Source of the DNA: Thiobacillus sp. SCUT-2
GTDB lineage: Bacteria > Pseudomonadota > Gammaproteobacteria > Burkholderiales > Thiobacillaceae
Length of the DNA stretch: 64,000 bases
Assembly: GCF_035621355.1 (NCBI RefSeq)
Contig: NZ_CP141769.1
Location: forward strand, 2,604,001-2,668,000
Reading direction: 5' to 3'
The translations under genes and the position numbers were made by a program. Of this stretch, positions 9,659-20,766 are shown piece by piece. The notes under the pieces are model-generated. The model worked only from the letters and a program-made list of their open reading frames with translations, had not been told where the DNA came from and made no database searches. How positions within the stretch are numbered: the first letter of the stretch is position 1; each line of letters opens with the position of its first letter.

Positions 9659-10711
9659 ATGCGCATCGGTCCCCACACCCTCAAGAACCGCCTCGTCGTC
9701 GCCCCCATGGCCGGGGTGACCGACCGGCCGTTCCGCCAGCTTTGCAAGAAGCTGGGCGCTGGCATGGCGGTATCGGAGATGGTGACGTCGAATTCGCTGC
9801 TGTACGGCTCGGCGAAGACGGCGCGGCGCGCCAACCACGAGGGCGAGGTCGACCCGATCAGCGTGCAGATCGCCGGTGCCGATCCGAAGATGATGGCAGA
9901 CGCCGCGCGCCACAACGTCGACCGCGGCGCGCAGATCATCGACATCAACATGGGCTGCCCGGCCAAGAAGGTCTGCAACGTGATGGCGGGCTCGGCGCTG
10001 CTGCAGGACGAGGCGCTGGTCGGCCGCATCCTCGACGCCGTGGTCAAGGCCGTCCCCGACGTGCCCGTCACGCTGAAGATCCGCACCGGCTGGGACCGCG
10101 AGCATCGCAACGCGCTCAGCATCCTGAAGATCGCCGAGAACGCCGGCGTGCAGGCGCTGGCGATGCACGGCCGCACCCGCGCCTGCGGCTATACCGGCGA
10201 GGCCGAGTACGACACCATCAAGGCCGTCAAGGCCGAGGCGAAGATCCCGGTAATCGCCAACGGCGACATCACGACTCCCGAAAAGGCGAAGTACGTGCTC
10301 GACTACACGGGCGCCGACGCCGTCATGATCGGGCGCGCCGCCCAGGGCCGCCCCTGGATCTTCCGCGAGATCGAACACTTTCTGAATACCGGCGCGCATC
10401 TCCCCCAGCCTGAGGTTGCCGAGATCCACGCCGTGCTGCTCGGGCACATCCACGACCTGTACGCGTTCTACGGCGACGTCACCGGCGTGCGCGTCGCGCG
10501 CAAGCACATTTCCTGGTACACGAAGGGACTGGTCGGCAGCAGCGCTTTCCGCCACACCATGAATCAATTCGACACCGTGGCGGAGCAGCTGGCCGTGGTG
10601 GACGAGTATTTTGCCCAGGCGGCACGCGCCGACAGCCGGCTGCGGTACGACGCCGGCGACGAAGACAAGAACACGCGAGATATGGCGCCCGTGTCCCGCC
10701 TCGCGGCATAA
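9659..10711 (+). CDS. dusB: tRNA-dihydrouridine synthase B
   Basis: This 350-residue FMN-dependent TIM-barrel enzyme reduces uridine 17 of tRNA. Family features are [26 protein letters not shown], the catalytic cysteine in [14 protein letters not shown], and [15 protein letters not shown]. The start MRIG matches characterised DusB; an in-frame ATG 12 bp upstream (MPPL) is less likely. It is the first gene of the classic dusB-fis operon, with fis following after 14 bp, so it probably shares growth-phase control with fis. Confidence 0.95.
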   Translation: MRIGPHTLKNRLVVAPMAGVTDRPFRQLCKKLGAGMAVSEMVTSNSLLYGSAKTARRANHEGEVDPISVQIAGADPKMMADAARHNVDRGAQIIDINMGCPAKKVCNVMAGSALLQDEALVGRILDAVVKAVPDVPVTLKIRTGWDREHRNALSILKIAENAGVQALAMHGRTRACGYTGEAEYDTIKAVKAEAKIPVIANGDITTPEKAKYVLDYTGADAVMIGRAAQGRPWIFREIEHFLNTGAHLPQPEVAEIHAVLLGHIHDLYAFYGDVTGVRVARKHISWYTKGLVGSSAFRHTMNQFDTVAEQLAVVDEYFAQAARADSRLRYDAGDEDKNTRDMAPVSRLAA

Positions 10712-10725
10712 AGGGGAACTCAAAA

Positions 10726-10965
10726 ATGATAGAAGAAAACGAAATCGCCGCGTGCATGCGGCGGTCGCTCAACCGCTATTTCAAGGACCTCGACGGCGAA
10801 GCGCCGAGCGAGATCTACGGCATGGTGCTGAGCGCGGTCGAAAAGCCGCTGCTTGCCTACATTCTCGACCGCGCCGAGGGCAACCAGACCCGCGCGGCCG
10901 ACATGCTCGGCATCAACCGCAATACGCTGCGCAAGAAGATGCGCGAATACGGCCTCTCCGACTGA
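10726..10965 (+). CDS. fis: Fis-family nucleoid/transcription factor
   Basis: This is a 79-residue Fis-type protein. The C-terminal helix-turn-helix reads [28 protein letters not shown], and the N-terminal half forms the dimer. Fis bends DNA and activates stable-RNA promoters during rapid growth. The betaproteobacterial form is shorter than the 98-residue E. coli Fis. It lies directly after dusB, with an AAGGGGA ribosome site, and 20 bp before purH, probably in one transcript. Confidence 0.92.
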   Translation: MIEENEIAACMRRSLNRYFKDLDGEAPSEIYGMVLSAVEKPLLAYILDRAEGNQTRAADMLGINRNTLRKKMREYGLSD

Positions 10966-10985
10966 CCCTTCCCTACGACTGCCCC

Positions 10986-12545
<1,560 letters not shown>

Positions 12546-12551
12546 TTGTGG

Positions 12552-12635
12552 GTGAGCGGCAAGCGGTGAGCAGTGAGCGGGAACCCCCGAACTCACGTCA
12601 CCCCTTCCGCTCACCGCTTACTCCTTACCGCTCAC
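12552..12635. repeat. Inverted array of 7-bp repeats between purH and purD
   Basis: The left arm holds four consecutive heptads close to GTGAGCG. The right arm, about 28 bp later, holds four heptads close to the complement CGCTCAC. The whole gap can fold into a long imperfect hairpin. A related direct array lies at the end of purD, and an array with a different heptad but the same design lies at about 53.1 kb. Confidence 0.75.
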
Positions 12636-12642
12636 CACCCCT

Positions 12643-13920
12643 ATGAAACTCCTCGTCATCGGATCCGGCGGACGCGAACACGCACTGGCATGGAAACTCG
12701 CGCAGTCGCCCAAGGTGTCCCACGTCTACGTCGCGCCCGGCAATGGCGGCACCGCCGTTGAAAGCGGTCTCGTCAACCTGCCGCTTTCGGAGATTGCGTC
12801 GCTGGTCGAATTCGCCCGCCGCGAGGACATCGCACTGACCGTGGTCGGCCCGGAAGCCCCGCTCGCCGCGGGCGTCGTCGACGCCTTCCGCGCCGCCGGC
12901 CTGAAGATCTTCGGGCCGACGCAGGCCGCCGCGCAGCTCGAAAGCTCCAAGGATTTCGCCAAGCAGTTCATGGCGCGGCACGGCATCCCCACGGCGGCCT
13001 TCGGCACCTTCACCGACCCCGCGGCGGCGCACGCGTATATCGATGACAAGGGCGCGCCCATCGTCGTCAAGGCGGACGGGCTGGCCGCCGGCAAGGGCGT
13101 CGTGGTCGCATCGACCGCGACCGAGGCCCACGCCGCGGTCGATGCCATGCTTGCCGGCAACAGCATGGGCGAGGCCGGCCACCGCGTCGTGATCGAGGAA
13201 TGCCTCCTGGGCGAGGAAGCGAGCTTCATCGTCATGGTCGACGGCGAGCACGTGCTGCCGCTCGCCTCGAGCCAGGACCACAAGCGCCTGCTGGACAACG
13301 ACCAGGGCCCCAACACCGGTGGCATGGGCGCCTATTCGCCGGCGCCGGTCGTCACCCCGGAGCTGCACGCGCGCATCATGCGCGAGGTGATCCATCCCAC
13401 GGTCGAAGGCATGGCCGCCGACGGCATCCGCTACACCGGCTTCCTCTACGCCGGCATCATGGTGTCTGCGGACGGCGCGCCCAAGGTGCTGGAATTCAAC
13501 TGCCGCATGGGCGACCCCGAGACGCAGCCGATCATGATGCGGCTGAAATCCGATCTCGTGGCCCTGGTCGACGCCGCCGTCGCTGGCAAGCTCGACCAGG
13601 TCGAGGCGGAATGGGACCGCCGCACCGCGCTGGCCGTGGTGCTCGCCGCCGAAGGCTATCCCGATGCACCCAGGAAAGGGGCCGTCATCGGGGCATTGCC
13701 GGCCGCGGCCGAGGACCTCCACGTCTTCCATGCCGGCACCGCGACGCAGGACGGCCGGACCGTCGTCAGCGGCGGCCGCGTGCTCGCGGTAACGGCGCTC
13801 GGCGACAGCGTGCGCATGGCGCAGAAGCGCGCCTACGAAGCCGTCGCCGCGATCCGCTTCGACGGCATGCAGTACCGCCGCGACATCGGCTGGCGGGCGC
13901 TGGATCGGAACAAGAAGTGA
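12643..13920 (+). CDS. purD: Phosphoribosylamine-glycine ligase (GAR synthetase)
   Basis: This 425-residue ATP-grasp enzyme ligates glycine to phosphoribosylamine in purine synthesis. The N-terminal [19 protein letters not shown] is diagnostic. ATP-grasp features include [17 protein letters not shown], the metal-binding stretch FLYAGIMV...[14 protein letters not shown], and [11 protein letters not shown]. It is complete, with the usual length. Its stop codon falls inside the first unit of a heptamer array that also contains the tsaC start. Confidence 0.96.
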   Translation: MKLLVIGSGGREHALAWKLAQSPKVSHVYVAPGNGGTAVESGLVNLPLSEIASLVEFARREDIALTVVGPEAPLAAGVVDAFRAAGLKIFGPTQAAAQLESSKDFAKQFMARHGIPTAAFGTFTDPAAAHAYIDDKGAPIVVKADGLAAGKGVVVASTATEAHAAVDAMLAGNSMGEAGHRVVIEECLLGEEASFIVMVDGEHVLPLASSQDHKRLLDNDQGPNTGGMGAYSPAPVVTPELHARIMREVIHPTVEGMAADGIRYTGFLYAGIMVSADGAPKVLEFNCRMGDPETQPIMMRLKSDLVALVDAAVAGKLDQVEAEWDRRTALAVVLAAEGYPDAPRKGAVIGALPAAAEDLHVFHAGTATQDGRTVVSGGRVLAVTALGDSVRMAQKRAYEAVAAIRFDGMQYRRDIGWRALDRNKK

Positions 13921-13951
13921 GTGGTGAGCGGTGAGCGGGAAACGGTGAGGG
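13917..13951 (+). repeat. Direct array of 7-bp repeats spanning purD stop and tsaC start
   Basis: Five heptads in a row (consensus GTGAGCG, one degenerate) begin inside the last purD codons and end within the first tsaC codons. The units provide both the TGA of purD and candidate GTG starts of tsaC. Confidence 0.7.
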
Positions 13952-14493
13952 GGGATGCCGTCGCGCTACGCGCGCACCTTGCCCGCGGCGGGCTGATCGC
14001 CTACCCGACCGAGTCCTGCTACGGGCTCGGCTGCGACCCGCGCAACCTGCAGGCCCTCCGGCGCCTCATCGCCCTCAAGGGGCGCAGCGCCGCCAAGGGC
14101 ATGCTGCTGATCGCCGACCGCTACCGCCGGCTCGCCCCCTACGTCGGCAGGCTTGCCGCCGCCGACCGCGCGCACATGCAGCGCAGTTGGCCCGGCCCGG
14201 TCACCTGGGTCGTGCCGGCGTCCCGCGCCTGCCCCGCGCTCCTGACCGGGGGCCGTCCGACCATCGCGGTGCGCGTCACCGCCCACCCCGGCGCCGCACG
14301 CCTGTGCCGCGAGCTCGGCATGGCGCTGGTTTCCACCAGCGCCAACAAAACCGGCAGGAAACCCGCCAAAACCGCCGCCGAATGCCGCAAAATATTCGGC
14401 GCGCGCGTACGGGTCGTTCCCGGCCGCATCGGTACGCGCAAACGCCCTTCCACCCTGATCGACCTCGCAACCGGAACCGTCCTTCGCCCCTGA
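13921..14493 (+). CDS. tsaC: TsaC/YrdC threonylcarbamoyl-AMP synthase
   Basis: The product, about 190 residues, makes threonylcarbamoyl-adenylate for the t6A37 tRNA modification. YrdC-fold features are [41 protein letters not shown] and [14 protein letters not shown]. The start is uncertain: GTG codons at 13921, 13924 and 13945 are all in frame, and the first 24 bp are heptamer repeat, so the true start may be 13945. The stop overlaps the hemF start codon (TGATG), so the two are translationally coupled. Confidence 0.88.
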   Translation: MVSGERETVRGDAVALRAHLARGGLIAYPTESCYGLGCDPRNLQALRRLIALKGRSAAKGMLLIADRYRRLAPYVGRLAAADRAHMQRSWPGPVTWVVPASRACPALLTGGRPTIAVRVTAHPGAARLCRELGMALVSTSANKTGRKPAKTAAECRKIFGARVRVVPGRIGTRKRPSTLIDLATGTVLRP

Positions 14494-15566
14494 TGTCCGC
14501 CACCACCGCTGCCACGTTCGACACCGCCGCCGTCAAGACCTACCTGCTCGATCTGCAGGCACGCATCGTCGCCGCACTGGAAGCCGCCGACGGGCTGCCC
14601 TTCCGCACCGACGCGTGGGAGCGCTCCCCCGCCCCCGGAGCGGAAGCGGGAGACAAAGCCGGGGCGGCCACCGTCTCCCCGCCCTCTCCCCAAGGTGGAG
14701 AGGGGGACAAGGCTGGGCCGAGCGCCCTCTCCCCGCCCTCTCCCCACACGGGAGAGGGGGACAAGGCTGGGGCTGCCTTCAATGGCGGCGGCGGCATCTC
14801 GCGCCTGATCGAGGAAGGGCGCGTCCTCGAGCGCGGCGGGGTGAACTTCTCGCACGTCACGGGCAGCCGGCTGCCGCCTTCGGCAAGCGCGCACCGGCCC
14901 GAACTCGCCGGCCGGCGCTGGGAAGCGATGGGCGTCTCGCTGGTGCTGCATCCGCGCAACCCCTATGTGCCGACGGTGCACATGAACGTGCGCTGCTTCG
15001 TCGCCCTGAAGGATGGCGAGGCGCCGGTGTTCTGGTTCGGCGGCGGCATGGATCTCACGCCCTACTATGGCTTCGAGGACGATGCGCGCCATTTCCACGC
15101 CACCTGCAAGGCCGCGCTCGAGCCGTTCGGGGCCGATCTGCATCCGCGCTTCAAGGACTGGTGCGACCGCTACTTCTTCCTCAAGCACCGCAACGAGCCG
15201 CGCGGCATCGGCGGCATCTTCTACGACGACTTCGCCGAAGGCGGCTTCGAGCCTGCCTTCGCCATGACGCGCGCGGTCGGTGACGCTTTCCTCTCCGCCT
15301 ACCTGCCCATCCTCGAACGCCGCCGCGACATCCCCTACGGCGAGCGCGAGCGCGATTTCCAGGCCTACCGGCGCGGCCGCTACGTCGAATTCAACCTGGT
15401 CTACGACCGCGGTACGCTGTTCGGCCTGCAGTCGGGCGGACGCACCGAATCGATCCTGATGTCGCTGCCGCCGATCGTGAAATGGCGCTACGACTGGCAT
15501 CCGGAACCCGGGACCCCGGAGGCGGCGCTGTACACCGATTTCCTCGTCGCCAAAGACTGGGCCTGA
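14493..15566 (+). CDS. hemF: Oxygen-dependent coproporphyrinogen III oxidase with a repeat-encoded insertion
   Basis: HemF decarboxylates coproporphyrinogen III to protoporphyrinogen IX using O2. Conserved regions are [70 protein letters not shown] and [25 protein letters not shown]. The product is 357 residues, some 50 longer than E. coli HemF. The surplus is a low-complexity segment, about residues 45-94, encoded by palindromic DNA repeats between the N-terminal helix and the GGGGISRL loop. Because the flanking reading frame and all core motifs are kept, the enzyme is probably active. Confidence 0.93.
   Translation: MSATTAATFDTAAVKTYLLDLQARIVAALEAADGLPFRTDAWERSPAPGAEAGDKAGAATVSPPSPQGGEGDKAGPSALSPPSPHTGEGDKAGAAFNGGGGISRLIEEGRVLERGGVNFSHVTGSRLPPSASAHRPELAGRRWEAMGVSLVLHPRNPYVPTVHMNVRCFVALKDGEAPVFWFGGGMDLTPYYGFEDDARHFHATCKAALEPFGADLHPRFKDWCDRYFFLKHRNEPRGIGGIFYDDFAEGGFEPAFAMTRAVGDAFLSAYLPILERRRDIPYGERERDFQAYRRGRYVEFNLVYDRGTLFGLQSGGRTESILMSLPPIVKWRYDWHPEPGTPEAALYTDFLVAKDWA
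14618..14777 (+). repeat. Tandem palindromic repeat elements inside hemF
   Basis: Two clear units share CCCTCTCCCC, a short loop, GGGAGAGGGGGACAAGGCTG, and a third degenerate unit lies upstream. Each folds into a hairpin. Read in frame they give Ser/Pro/Gly-rich peptides such as [14 protein letters not shown], a translation seen for dispersed palindromes in many proteobacteria. Confidence 0.75.
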
Positions 15567-15567
15567 C

Positions 15568-18500
15568 ATGCGCAAGCTTCCGCGCCGCATCCTCATCGGC
15601 CTCGGCCTGCTTCTGCTGCTGGTGGCCCTCGTCGGCGTCGTCGCCTACGAACTGGTGTCGTCGGCGCTCGAAGCGAAGTACCTCGTCAAGACCGCGCAGA
15701 AGATGACCTGGCAGGTCCGGCCCGGCCCCTCGACGCGCATCCGCTTTCCCGGCCCGGGGCCCTACGACGTGCGCCTCGGCTACCACGCGCTGCCCGATTT
15801 CCTGACGCGGCTCGACCAGGCCGGCTGGCAGATCGACGAGCAGGCCCGGATCAGCATCCAGATGGCCCGCGCGCACGACCTCGGCCTGTTCCTCCCCTAT
15901 CGCGAGAAGGACCAGGCCGGCCTCACGCTCCTCGACAGCGACGGCAAGACGCTCTACCGGAGCGCCCATCCGATGCGCGTCTACCAGCGGTTCCAGGACA
16001 TTCCGCCGGTGCTCGTGAACGCACTCCTCTACATCGAGAACCGCGAGCTGCTGGCCGAACAGTTTCCCACCCGCAACCCGGCGGTCGAGTGGGACCGCCT
16101 GGCGCAGGCGCTGATGGAAAAAGGCATCAGCCTCGTCGACACCAGCCGCAACGTGCCGGGCGGCAGCACGCTGCCGACGCAGATCGAGAAGTACCGCCAC
16201 TCGACCGAAGGGCTCACCACCAGCATGAGCGAAAAGCTCCGCCAGATGGCCACCGCGAGCCTGCGGGCCTACCTCGACGGCCCCAACACCCTGCCGATGC
16301 GCCGCAACACCGTGATGGCCTATCTGAATACCGTGCCGCTTGCCGCGGCACCGCGCTTCGGCGAGGTCAACGGGATCGGCGACGGCCTGTGGGCCTGGTA
16401 CGGCCTCGACTTCGCCGAGATCAACAAGACGCTGGCGAAGGAGCCGCACGCGCATGACGCCGCCTACGCCAGCGCGCTGAAGCACGCGCTCTCGCTGGTC
16501 GTCGCCGAGCGCCGGCCGTCCTACTACCTGTCGGCCAACCGCAAGGCACTGGACGCGCTGACCGACGACCACCTCGACCTCCTCGCCAGCGCCGGCGTGA
16601 TATCGCGCCCCCTGGCCGAGCTCGCCAAGCGCGTCGAGCTGCGCGGCCCGCACCACCGCATCGATCCGCCCGCGCCGCGCTTCGTCGACCAGAAGGCAAC
16701 CAACGCCCAGCGCATCCGGCTGGCTCAGCTGCTCGGCGAGCACCGCCTGTACGACCTCGACCGGCTGGATCTGCAGGCGCGCACCACGATCAACCAGCCG
16801 GCGCAGAAAATCGTCAGCCGTTACCTGCAGAGCCTCGCCTCGCCGGATGCCGTGGCCGCGTCGGGGCTGTTCGGCTTCCGCCTGCTGCAGCCGCAGAACA
16901 CGCTCAGCCACGTCATCTACAGCTTCACGCTGTACGAAAAGACGCCGCAGGGCAACGCGCTGCGCGTGCAGGCGGACAATCTCAACCAGCCCTTCGACAT
17001 CAACAGCCAGGCGCGCCTCGACCTCGGTTCCACCGCGAAGCTGCGCACGCTGGTCACCTACCTGCAGATCATCTCGCGCCTGTACGACGAGGACCGCACG
17101 CTCGATCCCGCCGCGCTGCGGCAGAAGGCGCAGCCGCAGCGCGATGTGCTGGCGCAGTGGGTCGCGGCGACGCTGCTGGCGCACCCCGACATCACGCGCA
17201 GCGCGCTGCTCGACGCGGCGATGGGACGCCAGTATTCGGCCGCGCGCGAAATGTTCTTCACCGGCGGCGGCCTGCACGACTTCGTCAACTTCGACGCCAA
17301 GGACAACACGCGCGTGATGGACGTGTGGGAGGCCACCAAGAACTCGGTGAACCTCGTCTACATCCGCATCATGCGCGACATCGTCCGCCACTACGCCACC
17401 GCTTCGCCGGGCGCCGCCGCCCGCATCCTCGACGATGCGAGCAACCCGCTGCGCCAGACCTATCTGATGCGCTTCGTCGATCAGGAAGGACGCGTCTTCA
17501 CCAGCCGCTTCTACCAGCGCCACAAGGGCCAGACGGCGAACCAGATGGCAGAGGACCTGTACGCCCGGGTGCACGCCAATCCACGCCGCTTCACGTCCGT
17601 ATACCGCTACCTCGAGCCGCAGGCCGGCTTCGAGGCCTATGTGCAGGCGCTGCACGCCCACGTGCCGGAGAGCGCCACGCTCAGCCCGAAGACGCTGGAA
17701 GCGCTCTACAAGACGCACGGCCCCGACGCCTACAATCTCACCGACCGCGGCTACGTGACGCAGATCCATCCGCTCGAACTGTGGGTGGTGAAGACGCTGC
17801 GCAACGCACCGCTGACCGACCTCAAGACGCTCGACACCCAGGGAGCGGACGTGCGCCGCGAGGTCTACAACTGGCTGTTCAAGACGAGCCGCAAGAACGC
17901 GCAGGACATCCGCATCCAGTCGCTCCTCGAGGTCGAGGCCTTCGACGGCCTGCTCCGCGACTGGAAGCGGCTCGGCTATCCGTTCGACAACATCACGCCT
18001 TCGTATGCAACCGCGATCGGCGCATCGGGCGACCGTCCCGCGGCGCTGGCCGAGCTGATGGGCATCCTCGTCAACGACGGCGTGCGGGCGCCGACGGCCA
18101 GCCTGACCGGACTGCACTTCGCGGCCGACACGCCTTACGACACGCGCCTGTCGCTTAAGCCGACGCAGGGCCAGCGCCTGCTGCCGATCGAAGTGGCGCA
18201 GACGGTGCGCCGCGCGCTGGCACGGGTCGTCGAGGGCGGTACCGCCGGACGCCTCGCCGGCGCGCTCAAGGACGCCGCCGGGCAGCCCATCGTCATGGGC
18301 GGCAAGACCGGCACCGGCGACCACCGCTTCGAAACCTACGGCAAGGGCGGTCAGCTGATCGAATCGCGCGTGGTCAGCCGCTCCGCCACGTTCGTGTTCT
18401 ACCTCGGCGACCGCTACTTCGGCACGATGACCGCCGTGGTCGAGGGCGAAGAGGCCGGGCAGTTCGGCTTCACCAGTTCGCTCACCGCGCAGATGCTGAA

Positions 18501-18783
18501 AATCCTGCTGCCGCAGCTGCAGCCCCACCTGCATCTGCAGGGTGCGCCGATCCACCAGCCCGCGCCGGCAGCCGCCGCGAAACCGGCTGTCGCACCGCCG
18601 CCCGCACCGGTGAAGGAGACACCCGACGACACCACCAGCCGCGCCGACCCGGCCCTCAAGGAGCAGCCGAGCCCGGGCGGCTTCCCGGAGAAGCTCGAAC
18701 CGGGCGTCGTGATACCGGTCCCCCCCGCCCCTGCCCAGGCGCCTGCCGGGCCCCCGGTGAACACCGCGCCGCCGGCCCCCTGA
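15568..18783 (+). CDS. Divergent class A penicillin-binding protein (GT51 plus transpeptidase)
   Basis: This 1071-residue protein has one N-terminal membrane anchor (ILIGLGLLLLLVALVGVVAYEL). A glycosyltransferase-51-like region follows, with altered motifs: IENREL for the usual EDxxF, and GGSTLPTQIEKYRHS for GGSTxTQQ. The penicilloyl-serine transpeptidase domain retains STAK, SVN (KNSVNLVYI) and KTGTGD. The C-terminus is a Pro/Ala-rich tail. It should polymerise or crosslink periplasmic peptidoglycan, but the GT site divergence makes full bifunctionality uncertain. It begins one base after the hemF stop. Confidence 0.82.
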   Translation: MRKLPRRILIGLGLLLLLVALVGVVAYELVSSALEAKYLVKTAQKMTWQVRPGPSTRIRFPGPGPYDVRLGYHALPDFLTRLDQAGWQIDEQARISIQMARAHDLGLFLPYREKDQAGLTLLDSDGKTLYRSAHPMRVYQRFQDIPPVLVNALLYIENRELLAEQFPTRNPAVEWDRLAQALMEKGISLVDTSRNVPGGSTLPTQIEKYRHSTEGLTTSMSEKLRQMATASLRAYLDGPNTLPMRRNTVMAYLNTVPLAAAPRFGEVNGIGDGLWAWYGLDFAEINKTLAKEPHAHDAAYASALKHALSLVVAERRPSYYLSANRKALDALTDDHLDLLASAGVISRPLAELAKRVELRGPHHRIDPPAPRFVDQKATNAQRIRLAQLLGEHRLYDLDRLDLQARTTINQPAQKIVSRYLQSLASPDAVAASGLFGFRLLQPQNTLSHVIYSFTLYEKTPQGNALRVQADNLNQPFDINSQARLDLGSTAKLRTLVTYLQIISRLYDEDRTLDPAALRQKAQPQRDVLAQWVAATLLAHPDITRSALLDAAMGRQYSAAREMFFTGGGLHDFVNFDAKDNTRVMDVWEATKNSVNLVYIRIMRDIVRHYATASPGAAARILDDASNPLRQTYLMRFVDQEGRVFTSRFYQRHKGQTANQMAEDLYARVHANPRRFTSVYRYLEPQAGFEAYVQALHAHVPESATLSPKTLEALYKTHGPDAYNLTDRGYVTQIHPLELWVVKTLRNAPLTDLKTLDTQGADVRREVYNWLFKTSRKNAQDIRIQSLLEVEAFDGLLRDWKRLGYPFDNITPSYATAIGASGDRPAALAELMGILVNDGVRAPTASLTGLHFAADTPYDTRLSLKPTQGQRLLPIEVAQTVRRALARVVEGGTAGRLAGALKDAAGQPIVMGGKTGTGDHRFETYGKGGQLIESRVVSRSATFVFYLGDRYFGTMTAVVEGEEAGQFGFTSSLTAQMLKILLPQLQPHLHLQGAPIHQPAPAAAAKPAVAPPPAPVKETPDDTTSRADPALKEQPSPGGFPEKLEPGVVIPVPPAPAQAPAGPPVNTAPPAP

Positions 18784-18846
18784 TAAGCGGCTTGGGAACA
18801 TCCGCAAATCGGAATATGCTGGTAAGTGCTCTTCCCTGATCGCACC

Positions 18847-20064
18847 ATGAACGACAACGTCCACCCCCTGCTCCAGCACACGCCGAGCGACCCCGGAAAC
18901 GTCAGCGTGCCGGCGCTCCGCGTGCTGTCGGAGATCACCACCAGCCTGTCGACCGATGCCAACGTCGAACAGCTGCTGGGGCGCTTTCTCTCGACCATGA
19001 TCCGCCTGGCCGGCGCCCAGGCCGGCGCGGTGCGCGTCATCACCGACGACCGCACCCATCTGCGCCTGATCGGCTCGGTGGGCCTGCCGCCCGAACTGGT
19101 CGAACACGAGCACATCGTCAGCGTCGACTGCGGCGTATGCGGCAAGGCCGCGCGCGAAGTCACCGTGAGCAGCTGGAACAACGTCGCCTTCTGCAAGCGC
19201 CAGGCCAACGATCCCTATTTCACGAGCACCTGCAACAGCGTCGTCGCCGTGCCGCTGATGCACAAGAACCAGGTGATGGGCGTCTACAACCTGTTCATGG
19301 AAGAAGGCAAGAGCGTCCCCGAGGACGTGCGCCTGCTGTTCCGCTCGATCAGCGAGCACCTCGGCATCGCCCTGGAGAACGCGCGGCTCACCCGCGAGAA
19401 CATGCGCATCTCGCTGATGAACGAGCGCCAGATGCTCGCCAACCAGATCCACGACTCGCTCGCGCAGACGCTCGCCTACGCCAAGATGCGGCTCACCGTG
19501 CTGAACGACGCGATGCGCCACGAGGACTACCCCAAGGCCAACCGCTACCTCGGCGACGTCGAGGAGGCGGTCGATCTCGCCTATGCCGACCTGCGCGACC
19601 TCATCACCCAGTACCGCGACCGCATCAACCCGCGCGGGCTGGTGCCGGCGATCCAGGAGCTCGCCAAGAGCTTCCGCAAGAAGGCCAACGCCGACGTCGA
19701 CTTCCTCAACCTGGTGCAGGACGTCAACCTCTCGCCCGACGAGGAAATCCAGGTCTTCCACATCATCCAGGAATCGCTGTACAACATCGCCAAGCACGCC
19801 CGCGCGCGCCACGTCGTCATCACCTTCGACCTCGAGAACGGGCAGTACATCGTCAACGTCGCCGACGACGGCGTCGGCGTGCAGAAGAAGCACGACGAGT
19901 CGTCGACCATGGGCAAGAGCTTCGGCCTGACCATCATGCGCGAGCGCGCCGCGAAGTTGAACGGCCGGCTCAGCGTGGAATCGCGCCCGGCCGGCGGCAC
20001 GGTCATCCGCCTGGTCTTCCCGCAGCGCGCCGCGTCCCACCAACACAGCGAACACCCCGCATGA
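18847..20064 (+). CDS. GAF-domain sensor histidine kinase, NarX/HisKA_3 type
   Basis: This 405-residue kinase has no evident membrane segment. A GAF domain (about 30-180) is followed by a HisKA_3 dimerisation helix with phospho-acceptor His202 in ANQIHDSLAQTLAY. The HATPase region includes ESLYNIAKHARA, VADDGVG and FGLTIMRERAAKL. The GAF domain contains several cysteines (DCGVCGKAAR, FCKRQ, STCNS) that could bind a cofactor or sense redox, which is inference. It overlaps the response-regulator gene by 4 bp (ATGA), so they form a pair. Confidence 0.9.
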   Translation: MNDNVHPLLQHTPSDPGNVSVPALRVLSEITTSLSTDANVEQLLGRFLSTMIRLAGAQAGAVRVITDDRTHLRLIGSVGLPPELVEHEHIVSVDCGVCGKAAREVTVSSWNNVAFCKRQANDPYFTSTCNSVVAVPLMHKNQVMGVYNLFMEEGKSVPEDVRLLFRSISEHLGIALENARLTRENMRISLMNERQMLANQIHDSLAQTLAYAKMRLTVLNDAMRHEDYPKANRYLGDVEEAVDLAYADLRDLITQYRDRINPRGLVPAIQELAKSFRKKANADVDFLNLVQDVNLSPDEEIQVFHIIQESLYNIAKHARARHVVITFDLENGQYIVNVADDGVGVQKKHDESSTMGKSFGLTIMRERAAKLNGRLSVESRPAGGTVIRLVFPQRAASHQHSEHPA

Positions 20065-20723
20065 GCCTCACCCGCATCATCCTCGTCGATGACCACACGC
20101 TGTTCCGCAAGGGCCTGGCGGAGCTGCTGGAGCAGAGCGGCCACATCGAGGTCACCGCCTTCACCGGGAACCCGGACGACGTCGCCATGCTGCTGCGCGC
20201 GCATCGCCCCGACGTGCTGATCCTCGACCTCAACATGCCGGGCACCGACGGAATCACGCTGATGCAGCAGCTGCGCGCCGATGATTTCGACCTGCCCATC
20301 CTCATCCTCACGCTGTCGGAGGCGGAGGACGACCTCGCGCGCGCGCTGCGCGCCGGCGCCAACGGCTATCTGCTGAAAAGCATGGAACCCGACGAGGTGG
20401 TCGACGCGATCCTGCGCGCGCAGCGCGGCGAAACCGTCGTCGCCCCGGCGATGACCGCCAAGCTCGTCAAGCTCTACGACCAGAAGGGCCAGGATGCGAG
20501 TTCCCTGCTCGACGCGCTGACGCCGCGCGAGCGCGAAATCCTCTCCCACCTGTCGCGCGGCGAATCCAACAAGGCCATCGCGCGCACCCTCGACATCAGC
20601 CACGACACCGTCAAGCTGCACGTCCGTCACATCCTCGCCAAGCTCAACCTGTCGTCGCGCGTCGAGGCGGCGGTGTTCGCGGTGGAGCACAAGGTCGCGC
20701 CGGGCGGGCGCGAGGGACGGTAG
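20061..20723 (+). CDS. NarL/FixJ-family response regulator
   Basis: The product is 220 residues. The receiver domain has acidic residues in ILVDDHTLF and the phospho-acceptor in VLILDLNMPGTDGI. The C-terminal LuxR-type HTH reads LTPREREILSHLSRGESNKAIARTLDISHDTVKLHVRHIL. It is translationally coupled to the kinase upstream and closely resembles NarL. No nitrate-reductase genes are nearby, so the signal and targets are not defined by the window. Confidence 0.92.
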   Translation: MSLTRIILVDDHTLFRKGLAELLEQSGHIEVTAFTGNPDDVAMLLRAHRPDVLILDLNMPGTDGITLMQQLRADDFDLPILILTLSEAEDDLARALRAGANGYLLKSMEPDEVVDAILRAQRGETVVAPAMTAKLVKLYDQKGQDASSLLDALTPREREILSHLSRGESNKAIARTLDISHDTVKLHVRHILAKLNLSSRVEAAVFAVEHKVAPGGREGR

Positions 20724-20766
20724 CGAATTCGCGTCCCCCTGCATCAAACGCACCGCCGCCGCTATT

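Noticed and set aside
15391-20055. A 1554-residue open frame on the minus strand, opposite hemF, the PBP and the histidine kinase
   Set aside because: It is antisense to three genes with strong family motifs and reads as low-complexity Arg/Val/Asp-rich sequence, typical of GC-rich shadow frames.
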